Source of the DNA: RDYZ01 sp964518905
GTDB taxonomy: Bacteria; Cyanobacteriota; Cyanobacteriia; Cyanobacteriales; Geitlerinemataceae
Direction of reading: 5' to 3'
DNA length: 64,000 bases
Assembly: GCA_964518905.1 (NCBI GenBank)
Contig: CAZFJL010000025.1
Span: forward strand, 1 to 64,000
The notes beneath the pieces are model-generated. The model was given only the letters and a program-made list of their open reading frames with translations, made no database searches and was not told the origin of the DNA. A program made the translations under genes and the position numbers. Below, one piece after another: positions 52,904-62,864 of this stretch. Position 1 is the first letter of the stretch. Every line of letters starts with the position of its first letter.

Positions 52904-53275
52904 TTACGAATCTTTTGACCGCAGTTGCTCTAACTCCTGGCGTAGAGCGGTCAGTTCCTCGGTGAGGTCGCGCAACTCTTGGGTTGCTTGGTTAGAAGGT
53001 TGAGGCCGTGGCGCGGTGGTTCGATTCGTCGAGCCGGAGCCGGAGTCCGATGGTGATTGCGTAAATGTTTGCTCCACGAATTCGCGGGCTTCGCGTTCCG
53101 CCACTTCACCTTTTTCTGCGAGTTTTTCGGTCATGCTATCCCAGTCGAGCTGGAATGTGGCCATCGCTTCTTCGCGTTTGACGGGATCTTGGATGCCCTC
53201 AACGATCGAGGTGGCCGCGCCAACGGTGACGCGTAGGCTATTTTGTAGCGACTGCACCAAGTTATCGGAATTCAT
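52904..53275 (-). CDS. hypothetical cyanobacterial coiled-coil protein
   Basis: 123 residues from ATG 53275; ATG codons at 53281 and 53347 are other options. The N-terminal 70 residues are helical (NLVQSLQNSLRVTVGAATSIVEG ... REAREFVEQTF). A low-complexity Ser/Thr/Pro linker follows, then a C-terminal coiled coil of Leu/Glu heptads (ELRDLTEELTALRQELEQLR). The pattern is phasin-like but not diagnostic. It lies 79 bp downstream of the metalloprotease gene on the same strand. Confidence 0.65.
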   Translation of the reverse strand: MNSDNLVQSLQNSLRVTVGAATSIVEGIQDPVKREEAMATFQLDWDSMTEKLAEKGEVAEREAREFVEQTFTQSPSDSGSGSTNRTTAPRPQPSNQATQELRDLTEELTALRQELEQLRSKDS

Positions 53276-53354
53276 AGCCATAGCTGTCTGTGAACTTGAG
53301 GGGGGATTAGGAATTAAGCGGATCTGCCAGTATTGTGGCGCGATCACCCCGATC

Positions 53355-54209
53355 CTAGCATTGCTCTACCCACCAGCCCAAGCGCGTCGGCTGCTCATAC
53401 ACCCGCATTAACGTATTTACATCTCGCGCCGAAACCGTTCCCGGTTGAGCGACCTGAGCCGCAAACATTACATCCTGCGGATTCGGACTATGCCCCCAAA
53501 TGCCGAGAGCGTGACCAAATTCATGACGCACGGCGGATTGAACAAACGCGCCCGTCTGCGTCGGACTTACGCGAATCGTAAACCGATGACCAAATCGTTC
53601 GCGATCGACCGGTGACGCATCCTCCGACAAATTTTCCGATACATCGCGATCGCGCACCACAAACACATTAAACGTCGCCCGAGCCGACGCCGCCCGCAGT
53701 TGACCGTTAATGTCGGGCCGCGATGGGACGATCGTGCGGACGATCGCGATATCCACCGTCAACGCCTCCGCCGCCTGGGGATCGCTCGTCTCAAACGTAG
53801 CCAGCCCCTCCGGTGTGATCGCCTCTGACTCCGACACGATCGTCAGCGGTACATAGGTCTGCCAGTTATCCAGAGCAAGACGTACATCCGCTTGCCAGTC
53901 GGGCGGTGCTGTCGGGTCGATCGACACTCGCACCGGCCAGCGCGACCAAACTAGCGCCCCAACGGGAGGCGATCGAATCTCGTCAAAATAATCACCGGAG
54001 CGATCGCTCCAGGGAGCCAGCCCCGGCGGGGCGGGATGGGATGCAAATGGAACTCGATCGCTGTTGCTGTAAGCCGTCTGACCGCTTAAAACCGTAAGAC
54101 ACAGGCTCAGAACGACGATCGCGATCCGGTGTCCGATTTGATGTCTGGCTTGATGTCTGGCTTGATGTTTAACCTGACGTTTAGCTCGCTGCCTTATTCT
54201 TTCAACCAT
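53355..54209 (-). CDS. exported zinc metalloprotease, matrixin-like
   Basis: A 284-residue protein. A basic N-terminus with RHQA repeats precedes the signal helix IAIVVLSLCLTVLSGQTAYS. The C-terminal part has the metzincin zinc motif HEFGHALGIWGH (HExxHxxGxxH), with a Met later in NPQDVMFA that fits the Met-turn. The mature enzyme should act in the periplasm or outside the cell. The gene starts 6 bp after the stop of the SPOR-like gene, so the two are very probably co-transcribed. Confidence 0.85.
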   Translation of the reverse strand: MVERIRQRAKRQVKHQARHQARHQIGHRIAIVVLSLCLTVLSGQTAYSNSDRVPFASHPAPPGLAPWSDRSGDYFDEIRSPPVGALVWSRWPVRVSIDPTAPPDWQADVRLALDNWQTYVPLTIVSESEAITPEGLATFETSDPQAAEALTVDIAIVRTIVPSRPDINGQLRAASARATFNVFVVRDRDVSENLSEDASPVDRERFGHRFTIRVSPTQTGAFVQSAVRHEFGHALGIWGHSPNPQDVMFAAQVAQPGTVSARDVNTLMRVYEQPTRLGWWVEQC

Positions 54210-54215
54210 AGGGTT

Positions 54216-54947
54216 CTAGAAGAATGAGCCACCGCGATCGTAGTACACCCGCGCATTCGGCACGTCTCGATCGCGCAGCAAACTTTCCACCAGTTGAGCA
54301 TCATCGCGCACCTCAAAGGGACCGATCGCAATGTGTGTCCCGTAGGGCTGATCCAGGATCGCGACGTTGGTCGCTCCGAGCAGCGATTGCAAACTGGCCG
54401 CCAGCCCGCCTAACTCCGCCATATCTCCCGGAATAACCACGTAATAGGCGCGATCCGTATCGATTTCGTCCGCCTCCGGCAGGGTCGTCCGTTGGGGCGG
54501 ATTCACCTGGACTTGCAAGATTTCAGCCGCAATTCCCTGCGACGCCAGGGCAATCAGCCGATCGCTCGCGTCGTCCTCGGACTCAAATAAACCCGCCTGA
54601 ATCACCAAATCCCCCTTCAGATCCCCAAAGCTGGCATTCGGAACGAAGCGACGCACCTGAGCCAAGCGGCGATCGGTGGCGGGTGTGGTGTAGACCAGGT
54701 AGCGAATGGTTTGATCGGCATTGCGATCGGCAAACTCAAATGTATCTAGGGTCGATGTTTGCGGGCGGTTCGTGCCCAACTCCGGCGCGGGCAAACGAAT
54801 CTGAGCGAAAGCCGGTACAGCGATCGCTGTCAAGCTGATACCGATCGCTAGATGCAGGGCTAAACGGACGGGAAAGCCCGGTATTTTCCGACCCAGCACC
54901 CCCCACGCAGCGTGATTAAACCGGCGGGATACCACATGTCGATTCAT
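54216..54947 (-). CDS. exported SPOR-like domain protein
   Basis: A 243-residue protein with a signal sequence (LALHLAIGISLTAIAVPAFA). Two stretches, VIQAGLFESEDDASDRLIALASQG and HIAIGPFEVRDDAQLVESLLRDRDVPNARVYY, resemble the RNP-like halves of SPOR domains, which bind denuded peptidoglycan. Assignment is by pattern only. It is the first gene of a pair with the metalloprotease, which suggests a shared envelope role. Confidence 0.65.
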   Translation of the reverse strand: MNRHVVSRRFNHAAWGVLGRKIPGFPVRLALHLAIGISLTAIAVPAFAQIRLPAPELGTNRPQTSTLDTFEFADRNADQTIRYLVYTTPATDRRLAQVRRFVPNASFGDLKGDLVIQAGLFESEDDASDRLIALASQGIAAEILQVQVNPPQRTTLPEADEIDTDRAYYVVIPGDMAELGGLAASLQSLLGATNVAILDQPYGTHIAIGPFEVRDDAQLVESLLRDRDVPNARVYYDRGGSFF

Positions 54948-55204
54948 AATGATGAGTGATGCTCTTAATTGTGTTCGTGATTAATGATTAATCTTAAGCC
55001 CGTTAATCTTAAACAAACCATTCAAGACTGATGCAAGATGGGTTAAAAGTCCTGCCATTTTGACGGATTATCAAACCCTAAAGTTGCGATCCCTTTGATT
55101 AATCCAATTCGTTTATCCAATTCATGCGATCGATCAAATTGATCGCCTCGATCGCCCTGATCGCTCCGATCGCCACCATTGCTTGAGATCTTTCTATTAC
55201 CGCC
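54948..55204. other. spacer with CGATC-rich tandem motif
   Basis: Between divergent genes. About 55125-55180 is a run of GATCG words separated by 2-6 bases (AATTGATCGCCTCGATCGCC type), denser than elsewhere. No gene is seen. Confidence 0.4.
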
Positions 55205-56959
55205 ATGCTCCTCGCCCATCCCCTTGGCTCCGTCATTCAAGGCTCCCTCAGTAGCGGCCTCGAAGTTCGCCTCCATCCGGATATCTCCGTCGAGGACATG
55301 CGCGTCGGTAAGTTTTTGGTGGTGCAAGGCAATCAAGTTCGTTTTTTCTGTTTGCTAACGGATGTTTCGCTCGGCACAGCCAGTCCGCGAATTTTTGCCA
55401 ATCCTCCCTTACCCAACGATACTTTTTTGCAAGATGTACTCGCTGGAAGTGGAACATACGGAACGATCGAACTCAGTCCAATGTTGATGCTCGCCATGCG
55501 ATCAGATGAGGCGATCGCGGCACTGCTCAATGAGAGTAATGGGAATCGAAACGGCAAAAGAAGCGGCGAAAAAAACTCACGAAAAAATGGACTTGCTAGC
55601 TTTACCGCCAACACCAGCACCGAGCTAGAACTATTACCCGTCAAGACAATCCCCAGTCACTTTTCACAGGTTTATGACGCGAGCGAAAGTGACTTTCGCG
55701 CCGTTTTTGGCTGGGAAGATGACCCGACCCGCAAAAACTTTGCGATCGGGAAACCTCTGGATATGGATGTGCCTGTCTGTATCGATCTCGATCGGTTTGT
55801 CGAACGCAGTAACGGCGTATTTGGTAAGTCCGGAACTGGTAAATCATTTCTCACCCGGCTCTTGCTATCCGGCGTTATTCGTAAGCAAGCAGCAGTCAAT
55901 TTAATCTTTGATATGCATTCGGAATACGGCTGGGAAGCCCAATGTGAAGGCAAGGGCATGAGCACCGTCAAAGGCTTGCGTCAGCTTTTTCCGGGACAGG
56001 TCGAAATCTATACCCTTGACCCGGAATCTACCAAGCGGCGAGGTATTCGCGACGCCCAAGAGCTATATCTCAGCTATGAGCAAATTGAAGTCGAAGATCT
56101 AGGATTGATTCAGCGCGAGCTAAATTTGTCCGAAGCGAGTATCGAAAATGCCATTATTTTACGCAATGAATTTGGTAATGCCTGGATTCGCCAATTGCTC
56201 ACGATGTCGAATGAGGAAATCCAGCTATTTTGCGAAGAACGGCGCGGCAATAAATCGTCGATCATGGCACTACAGCGTAAATTATTACGCCTCGATGAAC
56301 TGAAATATATCCGCAATAGCTGCCCGTTTAACTACGTCAATCAAATTATTGAAACCCTCGCGGCGGGGAAGCATGTTGTGATTGAATTTGGATCGCAGTC
56401 CGATATGTTGTCCTATATGTTGGCGACGAATGTAATCACGCGGCGAATTCACCAGCACTATGTCCGCAAAGCCGATCAGTTTTTACAGAGTAAAAAGCTC
56501 GCCGATAAGCCGCGTCAGCTCGTGATCACGATCGAAGAAGCCCACCGGTTTCTCGATCCGGTTTCCGTTCGTAGCACGATTTTTGGCACGATCGCCCGCG
56601 AAATGCGTAAATATTTCGTCACTCTCCTTGTGGTCGATCAGCGCCCGTCGGGGATCGATAATGAAGTCATGTCGCAGATCGGCACACGGATCACGGCCTT
56701 GCTCAACGATGATAAAGACATCGAAGCGATTTTTACCGGCGTATCCGGCGGCCAGAGCCTGCGATCGGTACTCTCCAAGCTCGACTCCAAACAGCAAGCC
56801 CTCGTCCTCGGCCATGCCGTCCCGATGCCGGTCGTTGTGAAAACGCGCCCGTACGATGCGACCTTTTATCAGGAGGTGGGCGATGTGGATGTCGCCGCCA
56901 TGCCAACGGAAGAACTGCTCGATGCCGCAGCGGCGGCGAAAGCCGATATCGGCTTTTAA
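55205..56959 (+). CDS. HerA-like/DUF87 ATP-binding protein
   Basis: A 584-residue P-loop ATPase. The N-terminal 170 residues form a beta domain like the HAS barrel of HerA. Walker A is GKSGTGKSFLT near residue 211, Walker B is LVITIEEAHRFLDP near residue 443, and VVDQRPSGIDNEVMSQIGTRI holds the sensor and arginine-finger region. HerA is a hexameric DNA translocase that works with the NurA nuclease in archaea; no nuclease lies next to this gene. A methyltransferase gene starts about 50 bp downstream. Confidence 0.85.
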   Translation: MLLAHPLGSVIQGSLSSGLEVRLHPDISVEDMRVGKFLVVQGNQVRFFCLLTDVSLGTASPRIFANPPLPNDTFLQDVLAGSGTYGTIELSPMLMLAMRSDEAIAALLNESNGNRNGKRSGEKNSRKNGLASFTANTSTELELLPVKTIPSHFSQVYDASESDFRAVFGWEDDPTRKNFAIGKPLDMDVPVCIDLDRFVERSNGVFGKSGTGKSFLTRLLLSGVIRKQAAVNLIFDMHSEYGWEAQCEGKGMSTVKGLRQLFPGQVEIYTLDPESTKRRGIRDAQELYLSYEQIEVEDLGLIQRELNLSEASIENAIILRNEFGNAWIRQLLTMSNEEIQLFCEERRGNKSSIMALQRKLLRLDELKYIRNSCPFNYVNQIIETLAAGKHVVIEFGSQSDMLSYMLATNVITRRIHQHYVRKADQFLQSKKLADKPRQLVITIEEAHRFLDPVSVRSTIFGTIAREMRKYFVTLLVVDQRPSGIDNEVMSQIGTRITALLNDDKDIEAIFTGVSGGQSLRSVLSKLDSKQQALVLGHAVPMPVVVKTRPYDATFYQEVGDVDVAAMPTEELLDAAAAAKADIGF

Positions 56960-57009
56960 ACGGTTCATTGATTTGGATCGAACACCATCACGTTAGGGAG
57001 CTTCGGGCT

Positions 57010-57633
57010 ATGGCAACAATTTTGCGCGATCTGAGTTACCGCTACCAGTGGCTTTACGACGGTATTTCGCGAGCCGCAGCGCTGACCGTCGGCGGCGAAG
57101 CGACATTTCGCCAACTGGCGATCGCCGATCTCGATATCACCGCCGAAACCGTCGCGCTTGATTTGTGCTGCGGTAGCGGACAGGCGACCGCATTTCTCGC
57201 CGCGCGATCGCAGCACGTCACCGGTCTCGACGCCTCCCCCCTGTCGATCGCCCGCGCCCAAAACAACGTCCCCGCCGCCACCTACATCGAAGGCTTCGCC
57301 CAGGATCTCCCCTTTGCCGATGCCAGCTTTGACCTCGTCCACACCAGCGCCGCCCTGCACGAGATGGATCGCCCCACGCTGCAAAAAATCATCTGGGAAG
57401 TCCACCGCGTCCTCAAACCGGGCGGCATTTTCACCCTGCTAGACTTCCATACCCCGACAAATCCCATATTTTGGCCGGGACTCGCTTTATTTATGTGGCT
57501 ATTTGAAACGGAAACGGCTTGGGCATTGCTCAAGGCGGATTTACCGGGGCTACTGTCCGCCGTGGGCTTCCAATCCTGCGATCGTCGCCTCTTCGCGGGA
57601 GGCAGCCTACAGGTGATCCACGCCTATCGTTAG
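57010..57633 (+). CDS. class I SAM-dependent methyltransferase
   Basis: 207 residues from ATG 57010; an upstream TTG at 56968 would add 14. Motif I is ALDLCCGSGQATAFLA, motif II is VTGLDASPLSIARAQ, and the post-motifs include LPFADASFDLVHTSAALHEM and VLKPGGIFTLLDF. The pattern is close to UbiE/MenG-type enzymes. Substrate is unknown. It is followed by a strong bidirectional terminator. Confidence 0.85.
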   Translation: MATILRDLSYRYQWLYDGISRAAALTVGGEATFRQLAIADLDITAETVALDLCCGSGQATAFLAARSQHVTGLDASPLSIARAQNNVPAATYIEGFAQDLPFADASFDLVHTSAALHEMDRPTLQKIIWEVHRVLKPGGIFTLLDFHTPTNPIFWPGLALFMWLFETETAWALLKADLPGLLSAVGFQSCDRRLFAGGSLQVIHAYR

Positions 57634-57695
57634 ACCTGTTAGATCTTCGCTGCTGTTGAGCTTTGGCGTGGTGAAATCGAATCAACGCTCAAAAA

Positions 57696-57736
57696 GAAAC
57701 CCCGCAAGAACATCTCTCAAGGTCTTGCGGGGTTTC
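57696..57736. terminator. bidirectional terminator
   Basis: GAAACCCCGCAAGA (57696-57709) pairs perfectly with TCTTGCGGGGTTTC (57723-57736). A-rich sequence on the left and T on the right fit termination of both the methyltransferase gene and the convergent DUF2811 gene. Confidence 0.85.
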
Positions 57737-57857
57737 GGATTAACGTTTTGAGCTCGCACCAATCTCAAAATTGGTGAATTTACACTCAGGCTGTAGATGA
57801 TATGTATCGCAATCTAGGGAACACCACAGCCTGAAATCCTAGCTCTATTTGTGGGGT

Positions 57858-58289
57858 TTAAGCGGCGTCAATATGGTGTTGTGGATCAAGGTTCATCGTC
57901 GCTTCATTCACCTCAGATGTTGTGGTTTCCATCGCCGCAGGGGGCTTGCTGGGTTGCATTGGGCTACTCACGGGAAGAACGTCACCGGATAGATTCTCTA
58001 GGCCGATCGTGGACGAAACAGACTCTTCCAAACAAGCCGATTCATCTAAGCTCGTTGGCGAGATCTCAGGCTGATCTCGAAACAAGGTTTCGAGGTAGAC
58101 CCGCGCAGCACGCCGGTAATTCAATGACGCTTCGGGCGTATTTTCAACAGTATTTTGCAATAAAAAGAGAGAAATCGCCGCCGAAAAGACGCGATCTTGA
58201 TCCCAGTCTGGGTTTCCGTCGAGATAGCCCTGCATCGATAGGTGTAGATCTTCCGGGATTTCCGCCAAAATGCTTACGTTCGTATTCAT
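57858..58289 (-). CDS. DUF2811 family protein
   Basis: 143 residues from ATG 58289, which has a very strong ribosome binding site (GGAGG) just upstream; the frame is open to 58436 but the Shine-Dalgarno site decides the start. MNTNVSILAEIPEDLHLSMQGYLDGNPDWDQDRVFSAAISLFLLQN matches DUF2811, a short cyanobacterial family of unknown function. The C-terminal 60 residues are polar and probably disordered, longer than the core family needs. Confidence 0.85.
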   Translation of the reverse strand: MNTNVSILAEIPEDLHLSMQGYLDGNPDWDQDRVFSAAISLFLLQNTVENTPEASLNYRRAARVYLETLFRDQPEISPTSLDESACLEESVSSTIGLENLSGDVLPVSSPMQPSKPPAAMETTTSEVNEATMNLDPQHHIDAA

Positions 58290-58953
58290 CTCTTCCTCCT
58301 TGAATCGATCTCGACGGTTAGTTAGCGAAGGCGTATGCAGATTCACGACTGCGAATCGCCCTTGGCTTCTAGCCGTTGATTGACCCCATTTTCCGCTTAG
58401 AGACCTACCTATTGTCAATATTGCGAAATACAACAAAAAAGTAAGATCGCGCTTCTTGAGAACGAGAAAACGACGCTTTCGCCCTTTATTTTGTTACAAA
58501 ACGTTATTTTTGCGATCGCGAGACAGATGTGAATATCCCCACCGGGTCAATCTTCACAATCTCTCACTCCGGGGCAACACCGGACGAAAGCGCTCCGAGA
58601 CAAAACTAGAGTTTTACGTTCATTTTGAATTTCGCACATACGCCAATAGACGAAATCTCGTTTTCTGAGCCCTGCGCGAACTCTTCACAATTCTGTGGAA
58701 AAACCTGTTAGGAAAGTGGAAAATCGTGGAAAAAACTGTGGCCTTACCCTTGAAGATTAGAGTAAACCTAGCACGTAATATAACTATAGCTGATACTAAA
58801 GCCTGTTCTTATTGACCTTAGTTATGTTGCCTAGCGTATTGATTGCGAGAAATCGCAAAACCCGGTGTCAGGGTTGATAGAAGAGAATTTCCAAGTGCGA
58901 TAGGATTGCAACGGCATTTATCAGAAGCATTGCTCGATCGCCGGTTAGATTCT
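58290..58953. other. 664-bp spacer with three DnaA-box-like words
   Basis: No gene is convincing. TGTGGAAAA (58694), AGTGGAAAA (58715) and CGTGGAAAA (58725) lie in 40 bp, same orientation; the first is the reverse of TTTTCCACA, the cyanobacterial DnaA-box core. An inverted repeat TTGCGAGAAATCGCAA lies at 58843-58858. Promoters for two divergent genes should also lie here. Confidence 0.5.
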
Positions 58954-61185
58954 ATGACTCAGTCCAGCCCGCGCAATCCTCGCCCTGATTCGACAACACC
59001 CAGCCGCGTGGGACTCGGCACATTTGCAGGGGTTTATACGCCCTCAGTGCTGACTATTTTGGGGGTCATTATGTACCTCCGCTTTGGTTGGGTGGTTGCC
59101 AACGTGGGGTGGGGTGGGACTCTGGTCATCGTCACCCTCGCGACGTCGATAACCTTGCTGACGGGGCTGTCCATCTCGGCGATCGCAACCGACCGCGTTG
59201 TCCGAGTCGGTGGCGCTTACTACATCATTAGTCGTTCCCTCGGCATCGAAACGGGCGGCGCGGTGGGCGTGCCGCTCTATTTTGCCCAGGCGATTTCGGT
59301 CGCACTCTATACGATCGGTTTCGTCGAAAGCTTGACGCGATCGTTTCCGATCCTCGAACCCTACCAACTCTGGCTCAATCTCGGCACCACGATTCTGATC
59401 ACCCTTGTCGCCGCGACCTCGGCGAGCTTGGCGATCAAGATGCAGTACTTCATCATGGCTGCGATCGTCCTATCGCTCTTGTCCTTTGGCTTTGGTCACA
59501 GTATTGCGCCGCAGGATGTCGGGGCATGGGGTGTCGAAGGCGTCACCGGCGAGTCGTTTTGGGTCGTGTTTGCGGTGTTTTTTCCGGCGGTGACGGGGAT
59601 TATGGCCGGGGTTAATATGTCGGGAGATCTCGAAGACCCCTCGAAGTCGATCCCGATCGGAACACTCGCGGCGATCGGAACCGGTTATGTGATCTACATG
59701 GCGTTGCCCATTTTCCTCGCCACTCGTGCCGATTCCACCATGTTGCTGGAGAATCCCCTGGTCATGCGCGACATTGCGATCTGGGGGGATGCGATTTTGC
59801 TCGGGATTTGGGGCGCGACGCTATCGAGTGCGTTGGGGAGCGTATTAGGTGCGCCACGGGTCTTGCAGGCGCTGGCCAGGGATAATGTGCTGCCGCATTT
59901 CATGCGATCGCTCGGCAACGGGAGCGGCCCAGACGATGAACCGCGTTTGGGAACGCTGGTCACGCTTGGGGTGGCGATCGCGGCGGTGTGTGTCGGCGAT
60001 TTGAATAAAATTGCGCCGGTACTCACGATGTTTTTCCTGACGACCTACATGGTGCTGAATGTGGCCGCTGCGATCGAGGGCTTTTTACAAAGTCCATCGT
60101 TTCGCCCGACGTTTCGGGTGCATTGGATACTATCGGCGATCGGCGCGATCGGCTGTTTGGGCGTCATGCTCTCGATCGACGCGATCGCCGCGATCGTGGC
60201 GGCACTATTCGTCTTAGCGCTCTATCTTTGGCTCGAACGCCGTGAAATGAAAACCGCCTGGGGCGACGTGCGGCGCGGCATGTGGATGGAAATCGTCCGT
60301 ACTGGAATTTTTAACCTTGACGGTGATCTCGACCCGAAAAACTGGCGGCCTCATGTGCTGGTGCTTTCCGGTGCGCCAATGCGCCGCTGGCCGCTGATCG
60401 AACTCGCCTCGATCATCACCCACAATCGCGGTCTTATCACCGTCTCCAGCGTCTTACCGAGCGGCTCACGCGATCCCGCCCAGCAAACCCAACTTGAAGC
60501 CAAGCTGCGCGACTATCTCAGCAAACGCGGCGTTAACGCCCTGGTTCGCTTAGTGACGGCTCCCGATCCGTTTACCGGAGCCGAGCAACTCGTCGAAGCT
60601 TACGGTATCGGCTCTCTCGTACCAAACACCATTTTGCTCGGGGATAGCGAGCGCTTGGAACTACGGGAAAGTTTTTGCGGCCTGATTGAAATGCTGTATC
60701 GATCGCGTCGTAGCGTCCTGGTGCTGCATGACAATCCCGATCGCAGCTTCGGCAATCGCCGACAAATCGACGTTTGGTGGCGCGGCCTGCACGCCAACGG
60801 TAGCCTGATGCTGCTCTTGGCTTACCTGATTCAAACCGAAAATCAATGGCGCAACGCCAATATTTCGCTCAAGTTGGTGGTTCCGAATGAAGCAGCGGCA
60901 CAGTCCGTCCGTACCAATCTGGGGCAAATGACCGAACAGTTTCGGATTCAAGCCACCGTGAACGTTTTGGTTGATGCTGAACGTCCATTTCGCGAGATCT
61001 TACACGCTTCATCCCGCTACGCCGACCTCGTCTTTCTCGGTATTGCTCGACCGCAAGAGGACGTGGATAATTTCAGCGAACACTACTCGAATCTTCAAGA
61101 TTTAGTCGTAGGCTTACCGACCACCATTCTTGTGCTGGCTGCTGCTGATTTTGCCTTTAATGAGGTTTTGCAACAGGAGGGGTAG
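58954..61185 (+). CDS. SLC12-type cation-chloride cotransporter/amino acid permease
   Basis: 743 residues from ATG 58954; the frame is open to 58843. About twelve transmembrane helices in residues 20-440 with the APC-fold start GVYTPSVLTILGVIMYLRFGWVVANVGWGG. VRVGGAYYIISRSLG is typical of Na-K-Cl-cotransporter relatives. The C-terminal 300 residues are soluble, as in that family. Ion specificity cannot be read from sequence. It is convergent with the MBOAT gene, 30 bp apart. Confidence 0.85.
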   Translation: MTQSSPRNPRPDSTTPSRVGLGTFAGVYTPSVLTILGVIMYLRFGWVVANVGWGGTLVIVTLATSITLLTGLSISAIATDRVVRVGGAYYIISRSLGIETGGAVGVPLYFAQAISVALYTIGFVESLTRSFPILEPYQLWLNLGTTILITLVAATSASLAIKMQYFIMAAIVLSLLSFGFGHSIAPQDVGAWGVEGVTGESFWVVFAVFFPAVTGIMAGVNMSGDLEDPSKSIPIGTLAAIGTGYVIYMALPIFLATRADSTMLLENPLVMRDIAIWGDAILLGIWGATLSSALGSVLGAPRVLQALARDNVLPHFMRSLGNGSGPDDEPRLGTLVTLGVAIAAVCVGDLNKIAPVLTMFFLTTYMVLNVAAAIEGFLQSPSFRPTFRVHWILSAIGAIGCLGVMLSIDAIAAIVAALFVLALYLWLERREMKTAWGDVRRGMWMEIVRTGIFNLDGDLDPKNWRPHVLVLSGAPMRRWPLIELASIITHNRGLITVSSVLPSGSRDPAQQTQLEAKLRDYLSKRGVNALVRLVTAPDPFTGAEQLVEAYGIGSLVPNTILLGDSERLELRESFCGLIEMLYRSRRSVLVLHDNPDRSFGNRRQIDVWWRGLHANGSLMLLLAYLIQTENQWRNANISLKLVVPNEAAAQSVRTNLGQMTEQFRIQATVNVLVDAERPFREILHASSRYADLVFLGIARPQEDVDNFSEHYSNLQDLVVGLPTTILVLAAADFAFNEVLQQEG

Positions 61186-61215
61186 ACTCCACGCAACCTT
61201 GAAAATCGAAATACC

Positions 61216-62730
61216 CTAAAAATCGAAATAAATATACGGCAGGCTATTTTGTGGTGCAAGCACCCAAACGGCATAGATACATAGCGGTACAAGCATGATT
61301 TTGATCGGCCAATTGAGCTGCACCTTGAGGCTACGATCGAAACCATAGGCGATCGCCATCCCCAAACAGATCGCCCCCAAGCCCCACCCCACAATCACCG
61401 GGTCGATGCCCAAGGTTTCCCCGTAAACCTTCTCGATAAATTGCACATCCGCCGACTGATTCCACAGATGCGTCATCACCCAATTTGAAACCTGCAAATC
61501 CGGCAACCGGAAATACACCCAAGCTAAAAACACCATCGTCTGCGTCATCGCCCAGCCGATCGCCACACCCGGCCAGCTCGACCAAAACGCCTGCGCGATC
61601 GCCGACTGACGCGACACCGTATCCGTCAAGCGATGCACCACCAGCGCCAAGCCATGCAACACCCCCCACACCAGAAAACCCGCCGGATTTTGCCCCGCCG
61701 TCGCGCTGCCATGCCACAGCCCCGCCAAGATCATCACGATCGTTAGGTTAATGCAGGTTTGATTCAGGCCGCGACGCGATCCCCCCAAGGGAAAGTACAG
61801 ATAGTTCCGCAGCCATTCCCCTAGCGTCATATGCCAGCGTCGCCAAAAGTCAGCGATGCTAACCGTTAAATATGGAAAATCAAAGTTGAGCGGCAATGTC
61901 CACCCCAGCAGCATGGCGCTACCCCGAGCGATATCGACATAACCACTAAAGTCAAGATAAAGCTGAAGGCCATAGCCCAAAATCGCCAGCCAAAGATCGG
62001 TACTCCCCGCTCGCTGGTAGTTCTCAAAGCAAAGATTAACGAAAACCGCGATATTGTCGGCGAGCAAGCCTTTTTTGATCGCGCCGCTCGCAATTAACCA
62101 CAAGCCCTCCACGACGCGATCGACCGTTGGCGGAGCGGGATGATGAAATTGCTCCATCCACGGGTGATACCGAGTAATCGGGCCCGAGATGAGTTTGGGA
62201 AAGAAGAATTTATAGGCCGTAAAATCCAGCACATTACGGCTAGCGGGGGCCCCACGGTACACGTCAATGAGGTAGGCCATACACTCAAAGACAAAAAAGC
62301 TAATCCCCAAAGGCGCAATAAAATACGCCCAAACCGAATTGGGATCGGTGTTGCTTGTCCAGCCTGGAAGCAAAAACGGGCCGTATTTGAACGCGACCAA
62401 GATGACGACGTTAACGGCCAAACCAAAGATGAGCAGCCATTGACGGCGCTGCTGCCATTGCCGATCGAAGCGTTCCCACTCCTCATTCGACAGCGTCCAG
62501 GAACTCCGGTGCGGGCGGTCTTTCCCGGTGCGAAACAGCACCGACCCAATCACGAAGGTGAACAGCGTTCCGGCCAACAAAAGCGGTAGGGACTGAAGTT
62601 GCAGCGAGCTATAGAAAATGACGCTTGCGGTCAGCGTCAGAGCCAATCGCAGCCCCTTCCAAGGTAGATTCCAGAACAGCAACATTGTCCCGAAGAGAAA
62701 CAGGCTGTAGGGAATCGAAAGAAAGTTCAT
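61216..62730 (-). CDS. MBOAT family O-acyltransferase, AlgI-like
   Basis: A 504-residue protein with about ten membrane helices. The signatures are ADFWRRWHMTLGEWLRNYLYFPLGGSR near residue 290 and the catalytic His in LAGLWHGSA near residue 340. AlgI-type MBOATs pass acetyl groups across the membrane to polysaccharide. The partner (AlgX/J-like) is not adjacent. With uxs-ugd in the window it may modify a surface polysaccharide, but the distance is too large to argue linkage. Confidence 0.9.
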   Translation of the reverse strand: MNFLSIPYSLFLFGTMLLFWNLPWKGLRLALTLTASVIFYSSLQLQSLPLLLAGTLFTFVIGSVLFRTGKDRPHRSSWTLSNEEWERFDRQWQQRRQWLLIFGLAVNVVILVAFKYGPFLLPGWTSNTDPNSVWAYFIAPLGISFFVFECMAYLIDVYRGAPASRNVLDFTAYKFFFPKLISGPITRYHPWMEQFHHPAPPTVDRVVEGLWLIASGAIKKGLLADNIAVFVNLCFENYQRAGSTDLWLAILGYGLQLYLDFSGYVDIARGSAMLLGWTLPLNFDFPYLTVSIADFWRRWHMTLGEWLRNYLYFPLGGSRRGLNQTCINLTIVMILAGLWHGSATAGQNPAGFLVWGVLHGLALVVHRLTDTVSRQSAIAQAFWSSWPGVAIGWAMTQTMVFLAWVYFRLPDLQVSNWVMTHLWNQSADVQFIEKVYGETLGIDPVIVGWGLGAICLGMAIAYGFDRSLKVQLNWPIKIMLVPLCIYAVWVLAPQNSLPYIYFDF

Positions 62731-62864
62731 AGTAGGGACGGCGAAACGGGCGTTCGAGGTCGCGGGCGATCGAGATCACGACTCATTATGCCGGATGCTG
62801 ATCCGCCACGTGCGACTTGCGCGACAATTCCTCGCAGGTTAAGTCGCAGCAAAAGCGCGATCGC

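Noticed and set aside
55125..55180. Dense GATCG run as an operator or Dam-like origin
   Set aside because: CGATCG/HIP1 words are very common across the whole window, so a local excess is weak evidence.
58456..58668. 70-codon plus-strand frame upstream of the SLC12-type gene
   Set aside because: Arg-rich, no start signal, and it lies in a region with promoter-like AT content.
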